From contig JAGXNZ010000069.1 in assembly GCA_019894655.1 (NCBI GenBank), positions 1 to 7,390 of the forward strand: 7,390 nucleotides of DNA. Direction: 5' to 3'. This stretch comes from Promethearchaeota archaeon. GTDB lineage: Archaea > Asgardarchaeota > Lokiarchaeia > Sigynarchaeales > SOKP01. This document shows, piece by piece, positions 1 through 5,329 of the stretch (within the stretch, counting starts at the first letter, position 1; each line of letters begins with the position of its first letter). The translations under genes were made by a program, and so were the position numbers. Under the pieces are notes generated by a model. The model did no database searches. It worked only from the letters and a program-made list of their open reading frames with translations, and was not told the DNA's origin.

Positions 1-12
1 TATGCGTAGGGA

Positions 13-30
13 TATTAAGAAATCTTAATA
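13..30. repeat. 18-bp inverted repeat near the left edge
   Basis: TATTAAGA-AA-TCTTAATA is a perfect 8-bp inverted repeat with a 2-base spacer. It lies about 65 bases past the stop codon of the gelsolin-like gene, so it could be an operator for a gene to the left of the window or part of the 3' region. The spacer is too short for a good RNA hairpin unless the inner pairs open. Both arms are A/T-rich, so chance is a real possibility in this DNA. Confidence 0.3.
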
Positions 31-53
31 ATCTTTGGTTTTAGCTTAATTTT

Positions 54-68
54 AAAAAAAGATAAAAA
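54..68 (-). terminator. Oligo-T tract after gelsolin-like gene
   Basis: Read on the minus strand, this stretch gives TTTTTATC followed by seven T, starting about 27 bases beyond the stop codon of the gelsolin-like gene. Archaeal RNA polymerase terminates at oligo-T tracts without needing a strong hairpin, and I see none here. This is the most likely 3' end for the transcript, but such tracts are frequent in this AT-rich DNA. Confidence 0.4.
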
Positions 69-94
69 TAATATGTTTATTTAATATTTAGGAG

Positions 95-1111
95 TTATTT
101 CTCTCTCCACTCAGTTGAGCATTCTCCACAACGATACTTTTTTCCGTAAATGCGGGGATAGTCTAAAATTATATTGCTTTTATCAATACTCTCGTGGATC
201 ATCTTTTTATCTTCGATACCACACTTAGGGCATTTTCTACGGCTATCAGATTTTTCTATGGTTAAGATTGACTCATCACTAGAACCAGGAATTCCTGGAC
301 CTGCGCTAGAAGCACTGGATTCCTTAAGTTGAGCAATATCAGCTTTTATCTCATCCGCAGTTACTTCCTTTACCTCTGATTTAAATTCGGGTTGAATTTC
401 TGCTGCTTCTTTATCGGCTTCAGTTTCAGGTTCTAATATGGATTCAGCTCTTAATTGAACTGCATCTGATTCTTTGTAATCTACACCACGATCTATTGCT
501 GCTAAGAATTCAGCATCGTCTCCCTCTTCGAATATTTTCTCATTTTGCGCTCCTGCTCTTTCTGCGTCAATATTACGTGCCCATTGACCGGCTTTAACTT
601 TCTCTTTAACATTGCAAGTTCTTCCTTGCCATATATATACTTTATTACCTAAATCAGCAACGTAACAATCTTCAGAATCTAACGAATCTTTGGAAAAAGG
701 AACTTGAATCATTTTCATGGAATTAATACCTTCAAATTCTTCGGCCGAAACGCGGTAGAGAATATTGCTCCAATCTTCAAATCCTGCCCAATCCCCGGTA
801 GATACATCTTTTAGCAGTGTTTTTGCGTAATTTTTTTCAACAACCTTCATCGCACCCATCGAACTTATTATTTTCATAAAATCGGGAGTTTCTTGGTTTT
901 CATCTACCGTAATAATTTTAGCAGCTCCACCTCTTTGCTGGTCTAAAGTTCGAGCTTGAGCTGCTCCTGCTGTTTTTTCATCTACGCTACATTTGCTCCC
1001 AATCCACACATATATTGTATTACCATTATCTAGAACGTAAACATCTCCAGTAGAAAATATTGGTTTTGAAATTTCCTTAAGATTACCTTGTTCTACTAAA
1101 TGTAAAATCAA
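95..1111 (-). CDS. Two-repeat gelsolin-like protein with C-terminal zinc ribbon
   Basis: Probable actin-binding protein of the Asgard two-domain gelsolin type (338 residues). Repeat 1 (about 8-83) has the gelsolin core with GDVYVLDNG, IYVWIG and an A-rich helix; repeat 2 (about 118-208) has YVADLG, VYIWQG and a matching helix. The usual type II calcium ligands are present in repeat 1 (G22-D23, E45); in repeat 2 the Gly-Asp is E147-D148, with E170 kept. An acidic, low-complexity linker (about 211-285) leads to a zinc ribbon (C294, C297, C328, C331, then W and RE), resembling transcription-factor-S or Rpb9-type ribbons in spacing. Asgard gelsolins are known to regulate archaeal actin filaments; that this one does so is inferred. 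The start is TTG: an in-frame TGA lies three codons upstream and the next Met is about residue 79, inside repeat 1. There is no signal peptide or membrane segment, so it is probably cytoplasmic. Confidence 0.9.
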   Translation of the reverse strand: MILHLVEQGNLKEISKPIFSTGDVYVLDNGNTIYVWIGSKCSVDEKTAGAAQARTLDQQRGGAAKIITVDENQETPDFMKIISSMGAMKVVEKNYAKTLLKDVSTGDWAGFEDWSNILYRVSAEEFEGINSMKMIQVPFSKDSLDSEDCYVADLGNKVYIWQGRTCNVKEKVKAGQWARNIDAERAGAQNEKIFEEGDDAEFLAAIDRGVDYKESDAVQLRAESILEPETEADKEAAEIQPEFKSEVKEVTADEIKADIAQLKESSASSAGPGIPGSSDESILTIEKSDSRRKCPKCGIEDKKMIHESIDKSNIILDYPRIYGKKYRCGECSTEWREK

Positions 1112-1136
1112 CTTTTTTCAACACTTTTTTTAGAAA

Positions 1137-1156
1137 TTTTTATATTAATTATAAAA
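1137..1156 (-). promoter_or_regulatory. TATA-like boxes of gelsolin-like gene
   Basis: On the minus strand two TATA-like elements occur: TTTTATAA (1149-1156) and TATAAAA (1137-1143). With the usual archaeal spacing of about 27 bases to the transcription start, the first gives a leader of about 14 bases. The second would start the RNA almost on the TTG codon, making it leaderless. No Shine-Dalgarno motif precedes the TTG, which fits either case. The 118-base gap to the aminotransferase gene suggests separate transcription. Confidence 0.4.
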
Positions 1157-1229
1157 GTTAATCTTTTTAATTGCATGTAAAAACAAACAAAAGCAAATGG
1201 AGTGATATATAGAAAATATTAGAAATAAA

Positions 1230-2609
1230 TTAAAAATCTTCTAGTGCTTTGTCAATTCTACTTACGAATTCTGGAATCTTTTTTATATCAATTGAGCAGT
1301 AAGCTATTCTAATCCCATTGATATTATCATGTTGTTTTTCGATAGGAATTACGCCTACTTTATATTTTTTTAATAGATGATCCGCAAAGTCATTCGCTTT
1401 GATTACTTCTGGGTTTAAGTTAACAAATATAAAGAAACCTCCGGCATTAGAATCTACCGAAATGTTTTCATTTTTTATTTTCTTAAACTCAGCATTAATT
1501 TTTTCATATCTTTCTTTAAGAAGATTAATAACTTTTTCTCGTTTTTGTATCAGACCATCCATTCCAATATCGTCAAAGAGCTTAAGGACTAGGCTTTGGT
1601 AAAAATGGTTAGAATTTGAGATGGTAGTCCTAATTAAGCCAGAGAGTTTGTTATCGAGTTCGGCTTTTAAAGTTGTTAATTCTTGTGCGTTTTTAACCCA
1701 GTGAGGTTTTAATCCAATTGTAATGAATCCAATGCGCCCCCCATAAAGTAACAACTCTTTAGTAATTCCATCTAACTTAATTGGAATTATGTCCTCCTCT
1801 AGCTCGTGCAATGCGTAGAAGATCGAGCGATTAATGACTTCATTAGAAAAAACATAGGGTTCGTATGCGTCATCTACTAAAATTATGATCGGTTTAGAGA
1901 TATTTTTTTGTGCTTCTTTTAAAGCATCAAGTATTTCATCCAATTCTTCCTGATTAGGGATGTAACCCGTAGGATTATTAGGAAAACCCAGAATAAGAAT
2001 AATTTTTTCTTGAACCTTTGATATTTCATAAATAGCGTTTTTCATTCCAGTAATGTTGAAATTTTCACCTGATAATAAATCAAATGATTTAATTTTGGCT
2101 CCGATTAATTTCTCAACGATGTTATCATAATTTCCCCATCTCTTATTGGGTGATATAATATAATCTCCCGGATTTAGGAGCAGAGAACAGCACAAGAATA
2201 TCCCATTTGTTATTCCCGTAGTAACTACAGGTGTGGTAATATAGGATTCAAGTTTATTTAGTTTATCTTGCTCAAAATCTAAGGTATAACAAGATTTTTT
2301 GACTATCCAATTTTTCCAAGATTTTTTTAATTCCTCAAGCCCAGAAATCTGAGGATATGTTACAAATTCGTTCACGTTCAATTTAGTGTAATTTTTTATA
2401 TCTTCTAGATATAACGGAACCCATTCGGGAGCTCCTCCCTCAATAAAATCTTCCTCGAAACCAAAAGCAGCTCCGAGAGTGCCCATAATTTCTGCTTCCT
2501 TTTTTGCTCTTCCAGACCAATAAAAAACTCCTTGAGGCAAATAAATACGTTTTCCTAGTTCTGATAATGCATTATAGAGAGGGGTTTTTTTTACAACTTC
2601 AAACTCCAT
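1230..2609 (-). CDS. PLP-dependent aminotransferase, class I/II fold
   Basis: A fold-type I aminotransferase (459 residues) of the aspartate aminotransferase superfamily, transferring an amino group between an amino acid and a 2-oxo acid. The signature residues are in order: NNPTG (N212), DDAYE (D246/D247 and Y249, pyridine-nitrogen and ring contacts), TKE with K284 as the likely Schiff-base lysine, GGR with R292 (phosphate contact) and R434 as the likely substrate-carboxylate arginine. GITNGI (132-137) fits the cofactor phosphate-binding turn. It is longer than a typical 390-400-residue family member. Extra length lies in the first 80 residues, including a G/A-rich stretch (43-60), and around 100-125. 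The substrate cannot be read from the sequence, and neighbouring genes give no pathway. The ATG start is close to the expected N-terminus; no well-spaced ribosome site precedes it. It appears cytosolic, intact and unremarkable in composition. Confidence 0.92.
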   Translation of the reverse strand: MEFEVVKKTPLYNALSELGKRIYLPQGVFYWSGRAKKEAEIMGTLGAAFGFEEDFIEGGAPEWVPLYLEDIKNYTKLNVNEFVTYPQISGLEELKKSWKNWIVKKSCYTLDFEQDKLNKLESYITTPVVTTGITNGIFLCCSLLLNPGDYIISPNKRWGNYDNIVEKLIGAKIKSFDLLSGENFNITGMKNAIYEISKVQEKIILILGFPNNPTGYIPNQEELDEILDALKEAQKNISKPIIILVDDAYEPYVFSNEVINRSIFYALHELEEDIIPIKLDGITKELLLYGGRIGFITIGLKPHWVKNAQELTTLKAELDNKLSGLIRTTISNSNHFYQSLVLKLFDDIGMDGLIQKREKVINLLKERYEKINAEFKKIKNENISVDSNAGGFFIFVNLNPEVIKANDFADHLLKKYKVGVIPIEKQHDNINGIRIAYCSIDIKKIPEFVSRIDKALEDF

Positions 2610-2635
2610 GATATTTAATCTAATAATTCCTCGAA

Positions 2636-2666
2636 TAAAAATTTTTAAGCCGAATTATACAGGCTT
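2636..2666 (-). promoter_or_regulatory. Candidate promoter and operator of aminotransferase gene
   Basis: Minus-strand CTTAAAAATTTTTATT (2636-2649) looks like an A/T-rich archaeal BRE/TATA element and would start transcription within about 10 bases of the ATG. Overlapping its upstream edge is a 5-bp inverted repeat, AAGCC (2647-2651) and GGCTT (2662-2666), separated by 10 bases. That is the spacing of a dimeric repressor site one helical turn apart. The evidence is sequence pattern only. Confidence 0.3.
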
Positions 2667-2750
2667 TTATTAACCATTTAAGAATTTAGAGTATTCTGGA
2701 ACAAAATTCATAAAGAACGACCTAAATAGTGAATTTAAATAGAACTGAAG

Positions 2751-2770
2751 ATATATAATCTCATATAAAT
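2751..2770 (+). promoter_or_regulatory. TATA-like boxes for tail-anchored protein/LysE operon
   Basis: Two overlapping candidates, ATATATAAT (2751-2759) and ATATAAAT (2763-2770), lie 33-52 bases upstream of the ATG at 2803. Normal archaeal spacing predicts leaders of roughly 21 or 10 bases. There is no clear Shine-Dalgarno motif, so initiation is probably leader-poor. The rest of the 193-base divergent gap (2610-2802) holds no further gene that I can support. Confidence 0.4.
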
Positions 2771-2802
2771 AATGAAAATAATAAGAGAAGTCGCATCTAA
2801 AA

Positions 2803-3387
2803 ATGTCCGATAAAGAAGTTTCTGAACAGAATAAGGAAAAAGAAAACATTATAGTCAAAGGTTGGAACGAATTTGTTTCAAACATAACAAAGGGGTACAA
2901 TAATTTCCAGAAAAGTATTGAAGAAAGCACAAAGAAGAATACAGAATTGTGGAATCAGAATCAAGATAAGATTAATAAATTTTTTGATGATACTAAGGAA
3001 AATTGGGATGCCACTATGAAAGATTGGGGAACTGAAATAATAAAAAGACATAAAGAAAATGTAGATTCATGGGATGTTAATCTTGAAAAAATTAACGAGT
3101 TCTTTGAAAATAACCAACGATCGTGGGAGAATAAACTAAAAGAATGGAGTGCTGACTTCGAAAAAAGTCAAATAGAAACTAAAGAACAGTGGGAAGCAGG
3201 AAAAATGAAAATTAGCGAAGATATAAAGAATTGGCAAGATAAATCTAAAAGAGATTGGGAAAAAGGACTGAAGACTTTCCGACGCGAAATGATGAAAGGA
3301 TCGTATATGTTCTTGTTATTTATGATTCCTATATTGGTTGTGGTGTTTATAATCGTTGCTTTAATCACTCGATTATTTGATTATTAA
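2803..3387 (+). CDS. Tail-anchored helical protein with 40-residue tryptophan repeats
   Basis: I do not recognise a family. The 194-residue protein is a highly charged K/E/N/D-rich helix (about 1-165) followed by one hydrophobic segment (about 168-188) and a short tail, RLFDY. There is no N-terminal signal, so a tail-anchored topology with the helix in the cytoplasm is likely. Tryptophans occur at 21, 50, 68, 75, 90, 108, 115, 130, 144 and 152. W50/W68/W75 and W90/W108/W115 are exactly 40 residues apart and W130 continues the series; each unit also carries KI at +6/+7, and the first two carry FF at +10/+11. On an ideal helix these residues fall on one face, as in a coiled-coil core or a membrane-lying stripe. 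It probably shares an operon with the exporter 26 bases downstream. Possible roles are membrane scaffold, tether or envelope-stress protein; none can be proved here. Confidence 0.85.
   Translation: MSDKEVSEQNKEKENIIVKGWNEFVSNITKGYNNFQKSIEESTKKNTELWNQNQDKINKFFDDTKENWDATMKDWGTEIIKRHKENVDSWDVNLEKINEFFENNQRSWENKLKEWSADFEKSQIETKEQWEAGKMKISEDIKNWQDKSKRDWEKGLKTFRREMMKGSYMFLLFMIPILVVVFIIVALITRLFDY
2950..3300 (+). repeat. Protein-level 40-residue (120-base) repeats, three copies
   Basis: Codons 50-89, 90-129 and 130-166 of the tail-anchored protein form two complete units and one diverged unit. Units 1 and 2 share about 12 of 40 residues, centred on W, KIN, FF, W, K and W at the same offsets. Unit 3 keeps W and KI, then drifts: its next two tryptophans are 8 rather than 7 apart and come earlier. 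The DNA itself is well diverged, so the duplication is old and the register appears selected. Confidence 0.75.
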
Positions 3388-3413
3388 ACTTTCAGTTAAG
3401 GCCTGTTTGAGAC

Positions 3414-4073
3414 ATGTTAGAAATATTTTTCCTTTCCTTTCTTGTTGCTCTTACTGGAGCTTTATCTCCAGGACCACTTTTAACCTTCACAATTTATAAG
3501 TCACTAAAACAAAAAAGAGGGTATATGGCATCGATTTATATTCTTTTAGGACATGCTACTATCGAGTTTACTTTAATAATAGCCTTACTTGCTGGAGCTT
3601 CCTTGATTTTTCAAAATATTATCTTTTTAACTTTAGTCGGATTTATAGGGGGAATGTTCTTGGTTATCTATGGAATTTTTGCAATAAGGGGGGTTTTAAA
3701 ATCTGATTTTGAAACTAGTTTCACTTTCGAGAAGAATACAGTAAAAGGATATAAAGGGAATAGTTATATAGGCGGAATTTTAGTTAGTTTGTCGAACCCT
3801 TTTTGGACGTTTTGGTGGGCTGTGATAGGGCTCTCCTTGATGGTGAGTTTTGATATCACGCTTTTCATGCCTATAGAGATGCTATTATTCTTTATAGGAC
3901 ACGAGTTAGGAGATATAGTCTGGTATTTACCTATTTCTATATTCGTTTATTATGGCGGAAAATCCTTGAATCCAAGAATATACAAATATGTTTTGATAGT
4001 TTGTGGTGCTTTTATGATTATTTTTGGTATCTACCTTACCTTAAATATAGTTTTCAATCCGCCTACCATTTGA
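3414..4073 (+). CDS. LysE/RhtB-family amino-acid exporter
   Basis: A 219-residue integral membrane protein of the LysE/RhtB/CadD transporter superfamily, whose characterised members export amino acids or related small molecules by exchange with the membrane potential or protons. The N-terminal helix ends in the family motif SPGP (18-21), and a second family-like motif, GGILVSLSNPFWTFWW, lies at 120-135. About six hydrophobic segments are visible: 2-22, 40-62, 68-93, 118-145, 150-178 and 187-213. The length and topology match full-length members. The ATG start leads directly into the first helix, with only a weak purine stretch before it. It begins 26 bases after the tail-anchored protein gene, so co-transcription is likely. 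The substrate cannot be assigned. Nearby is an aminotransferase gene, but it is divergently transcribed, so a metabolic link is only a guess. Confidence 0.9.
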   Translation: MLEIFFLSFLVALTGALSPGPLLTFTIYKSLKQKRGYMASIYILLGHATIEFTLIIALLAGASLIFQNIIFLTLVGFIGGMFLVIYGIFAIRGVLKSDFETSFTFEKNTVKGYKGNSYIGGILVSLSNPFWTFWWAVIGLSLMVSFDITLFMPIEMLLFFIGHELGDIVWYLPISIFVYYGGKSLNPRIYKYVLIVCGAFMIIFGIYLTLNIVFNPPTI

Positions 4074-4141
4074 AAACCGCAGTTATTTATATTCTAATTT
4101 AACAAGCAAAAATACCCTAGTATCACATATATATAATTAGA

Positions 4142-4147
4142 TTTTTT
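4142..4147 (+). terminator. T6 tract after LysE-type gene
   Basis: TTTTTT lies about 70 bases beyond the exporter stop codon. It is part of a loose A/T-only inverted repeat (ATTTTTTGA at 4141-4149 with TCAAAAAAAAT at 4168-4178). Oligo-T is the usual archaeal termination signal, and this is the first good run after the gene. Confidence 0.35.
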
Positions 4148-4202
4148 GATAACTGAAAATTAAGAGCTCAAAAAAAATAAAGCATTTGCAAATATAAAAA
4201 GA

Positions 4203-4220
4203 AATTGCTTTAATTGCTAT
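4203..4220. repeat. Tandem 9-bp repeat upstream of zinc-knuckle gene
   Basis: AATTGCTTT and AATTGCTAT stand head to tail, matching at 8 of 9 positions. They sit just upstream of the predicted TATA box of the next gene, where an archaeal activator could bind. AAAGCA at 4179-4184 is also the reverse complement of TGCTTT at 4206-4211. The repeat is short and A/T-rich, so it may be chance. Confidence 0.25.
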
Positions 4221-4237
4221 ATCTTTGTGATATTTAA

Positions 4238-4252
4238 AATTTAAATTATAAA
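4238..4252 (+). promoter_or_regulatory. TATA-like box of zinc-knuckle gene
   Basis: AATTTAAATTATAAAA followed by GG lies centred about 26 bases before the ATG at 4272. Standard archaeal spacing would therefore start the RNA at or very near the start codon. The weak GGA at 4263-4265 could serve as a ribosome site if the leader is longer. The element supports separate transcription from the exporter gene. Confidence 0.4.
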
Positions 4253-4271
4253 AGGAATCACCGGATAAATT

Positions 4272-5138
4272 ATGGACGATAAACAAATGATCAACTGTCC
4301 TGTATGCAGGGTGAAATTCATCCCCAGAACATTTTACCCAGATGAAGCCATTTTTTCTACTCATGACGGGAAAAAATTATCCGGATTTAATGGATACATT
4401 AGTTCAAAGACAGTAAAACCTCCAGAAGTGATCTTAAGCTCTTGGGTAACTTACTGCCCTTCATGTAATTACATTTTACGCTTTGTTAAAGAAATAGTAC
4501 GAAAAGAAAAAATCGTTACTCAACAGTCGAGTCCATCGGAAGTCAGCGAAAAATATAATAGCTATTATTACGGGTTTCCATACGGAGACTATTCACAACA
4601 CTTAAAGGAAATAATAACTAAAGTAAAAAATAAAATAGAAAACGAACTTAAAGAATTGAATTTTAACATATGGGAAGACTTATACGAAATTGACGATAAC
4701 TTTAAGTTCCTCGTGAGGTTTTTTGCTAGTTTAGAAAATTATTGCAACCGTAATTTGGGAATGGTAAATGACAAAAACATGGCAAATAAAATAAAAAAGT
4801 TAAATTTGCCAAAAGAAATAGAGATACCTATGTTACAGCTTAACAATATCAAGGATGGTATTGTGAAAGGAGATTATGAATTATCGAGTGATGATGAAGA
4901 TAATATTGACAATATATTAGTAGTGTTTGTTTTACATCTAATTAGTAAACACATCCAACCACTCATCGATAAAAAACAATTGGAAAAAGGATATGAATTC
5001 ATCAAATTTGAAGATTTTGAACTTCAAATCAAATCATACTTAGGTAACTATCTCTATACAAACTTCAACAACGACCCAAACTCAGCTAAACAAATTCGAC
5101 TATTTTTAAGCGAACTCTATAAGGAAATTGATGTTTAG
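4272..5138 (+). CDS. Zinc-knuckle protein, possibly DUF2225-like
   Basis: A 288-residue soluble protein. Its N-terminus carries two CPxC knuckles about 50 residues apart (C9/C12 and C62/C65), which can form a single zinc-ribbon-like site. The layout, CPVC followed by K-F, a long polar stretch and then W-V-T-Y-C-P-S-C, resembles the uncharacterised DUF2225 family of bacteria, but I cannot confirm membership by eye. A Y/G-rich linker (about 95-107) leads to a helical C-terminal region (108-288) with an acidic patch (SSDDEDNID, 205-213). There is no signal peptide or membrane segment. The ATG fits the knuckle closely, since only eight residues precede C9. It converges with the RING-finger gene. 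Function is unknown; a zinc-dependent nucleic-acid or protein-binding role is possible. Confidence 0.85.
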   Translation: MDDKQMINCPVCRVKFIPRTFYPDEAIFSTHDGKKLSGFNGYISSKTVKPPEVILSSWVTYCPSCNYILRFVKEIVRKEKIVTQQSSPSEVSEKYNSYYYGFPYGDYSQHLKEIITKVKNKIENELKELNFNIWEDLYEIDDNFKFLVRFFASLENYCNRNLGMVNDKNMANKIKKLNLPKEIEIPMLQLNNIKDGIVKGDYELSSDDEDNIDNILVVFVLHLISKHIQPLIDKKQLEKGYEFIKFEDFELQIKSYLGNYLYTNFNNDPNSAKQIRLFLSELYKEIDV

Positions 5139-5153
5139 CGTCGTTTAACCTTT

Positions 5154-5158
5154 ATTTT
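5154..5158 (+). terminator. T5 tract after zinc-knuckle gene
   Basis: A TTTATTTTT stretch lies about 15 bases past the stop codon of the plus-strand gene and is a plausible archaeal termination signal. On the opposite strand, five T at 5296-5300 serve the same purpose for the converging gene. The two would make the gap bidirectionally terminated. Confidence 0.3.
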
Positions 5159-5209
5159 TGCCGTTAATTGTTGGCTTGTATATTTCGTACATTGTCATTC
5201 TTATTATCA

Positions 5210-5265
5210 ATTCTCGAACCAAGCATTGATTCTATATATAGATTCAGATATATCAGTTCGAGGTC
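5210..5265. other. Imperfect long stem-loop in convergent intergenic gap
   Basis: CTCGAAC (5213-5219) and GTTCGAG (5256-5262) are perfect inverted repeats, extendable to ten pairs in RNA with two G-U pairs. Inside them TGATTCTATATATAGATTCA (5227-5246) is a palindrome with one mismatched pair, containing a perfect 12-bp core at 5231-5242. The result is a two-tier hairpin between the 3' ends of two converging genes. It may be a 3'-end structure, a protein-binding palindrome or a remnant. It is not a tRNA: the GTTCGAG is not flanked by a T-arm stem. Confidence 0.45.
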
Positions 5266-5295
5266 AAGAAGTATCTGATTTTATCAAATTCGAAG

Positions 5296-5300
5296 AAAAA
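5296..5300 (-). terminator. T5 tract after RING-finger gene
   Basis: On the minus strand, five T follow the stop codon of the RING-finger gene by about 30 bases (ATTTTTC). This is a plausible archaeal oligo-T terminator with no convincing hairpin immediately before it. Confidence 0.3.
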
Positions 5301-5329
5301 TAGAATGGTAATTACGGATCACATCTTTG

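Noticed and set aside
1399..1602. Plus-strand open frame antisense to the aminotransferase gene
   Set aside because: The aminotransferase frame is strongly supported by catalytic motifs. The antisense frame has no domain or start signal.
2772..2813. 13-codon upstream open frame (MKIIREVASKNVR) overlapping the start of the Trp-repeat gene
   Set aside because: It probably begins upstream of or very near the transcription start, has no ribosome site and is short enough to be chance.
2670..2930. Minus-strand open frame of 86 codons across the divergent gap
   Set aside because: It overlaps the start of the tail-anchored protein gene antisense, is F/S/L-rich as expected of the complement of a K/N/E-rich gene, and has no ribosome site.
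2950..3300. 120-base periodicity considered as a CRISPR or DNA repeat
   Set aside because: The period is at the protein level only; the DNA units are well diverged and continuous with one reading frame.
3168..3368. Minus-strand open frame opposite the Trp-repeat gene
   Set aside because: It is the complement of the repeat and membrane-anchor codons and has no independent support.
4137..4364. Minus-strand open frame of 75 codons over the 4.2-kb gap
   Set aside because: It covers the zinc-knuckle gene start and promoter, with no ribosome site and an implausible composition.
5251..5270. GTTCGAG resembling a tRNA T-loop
   Set aside because: The flanking bases do not form a T-stem, and no acceptor, D or anticodon arm can be built around it on either strand.
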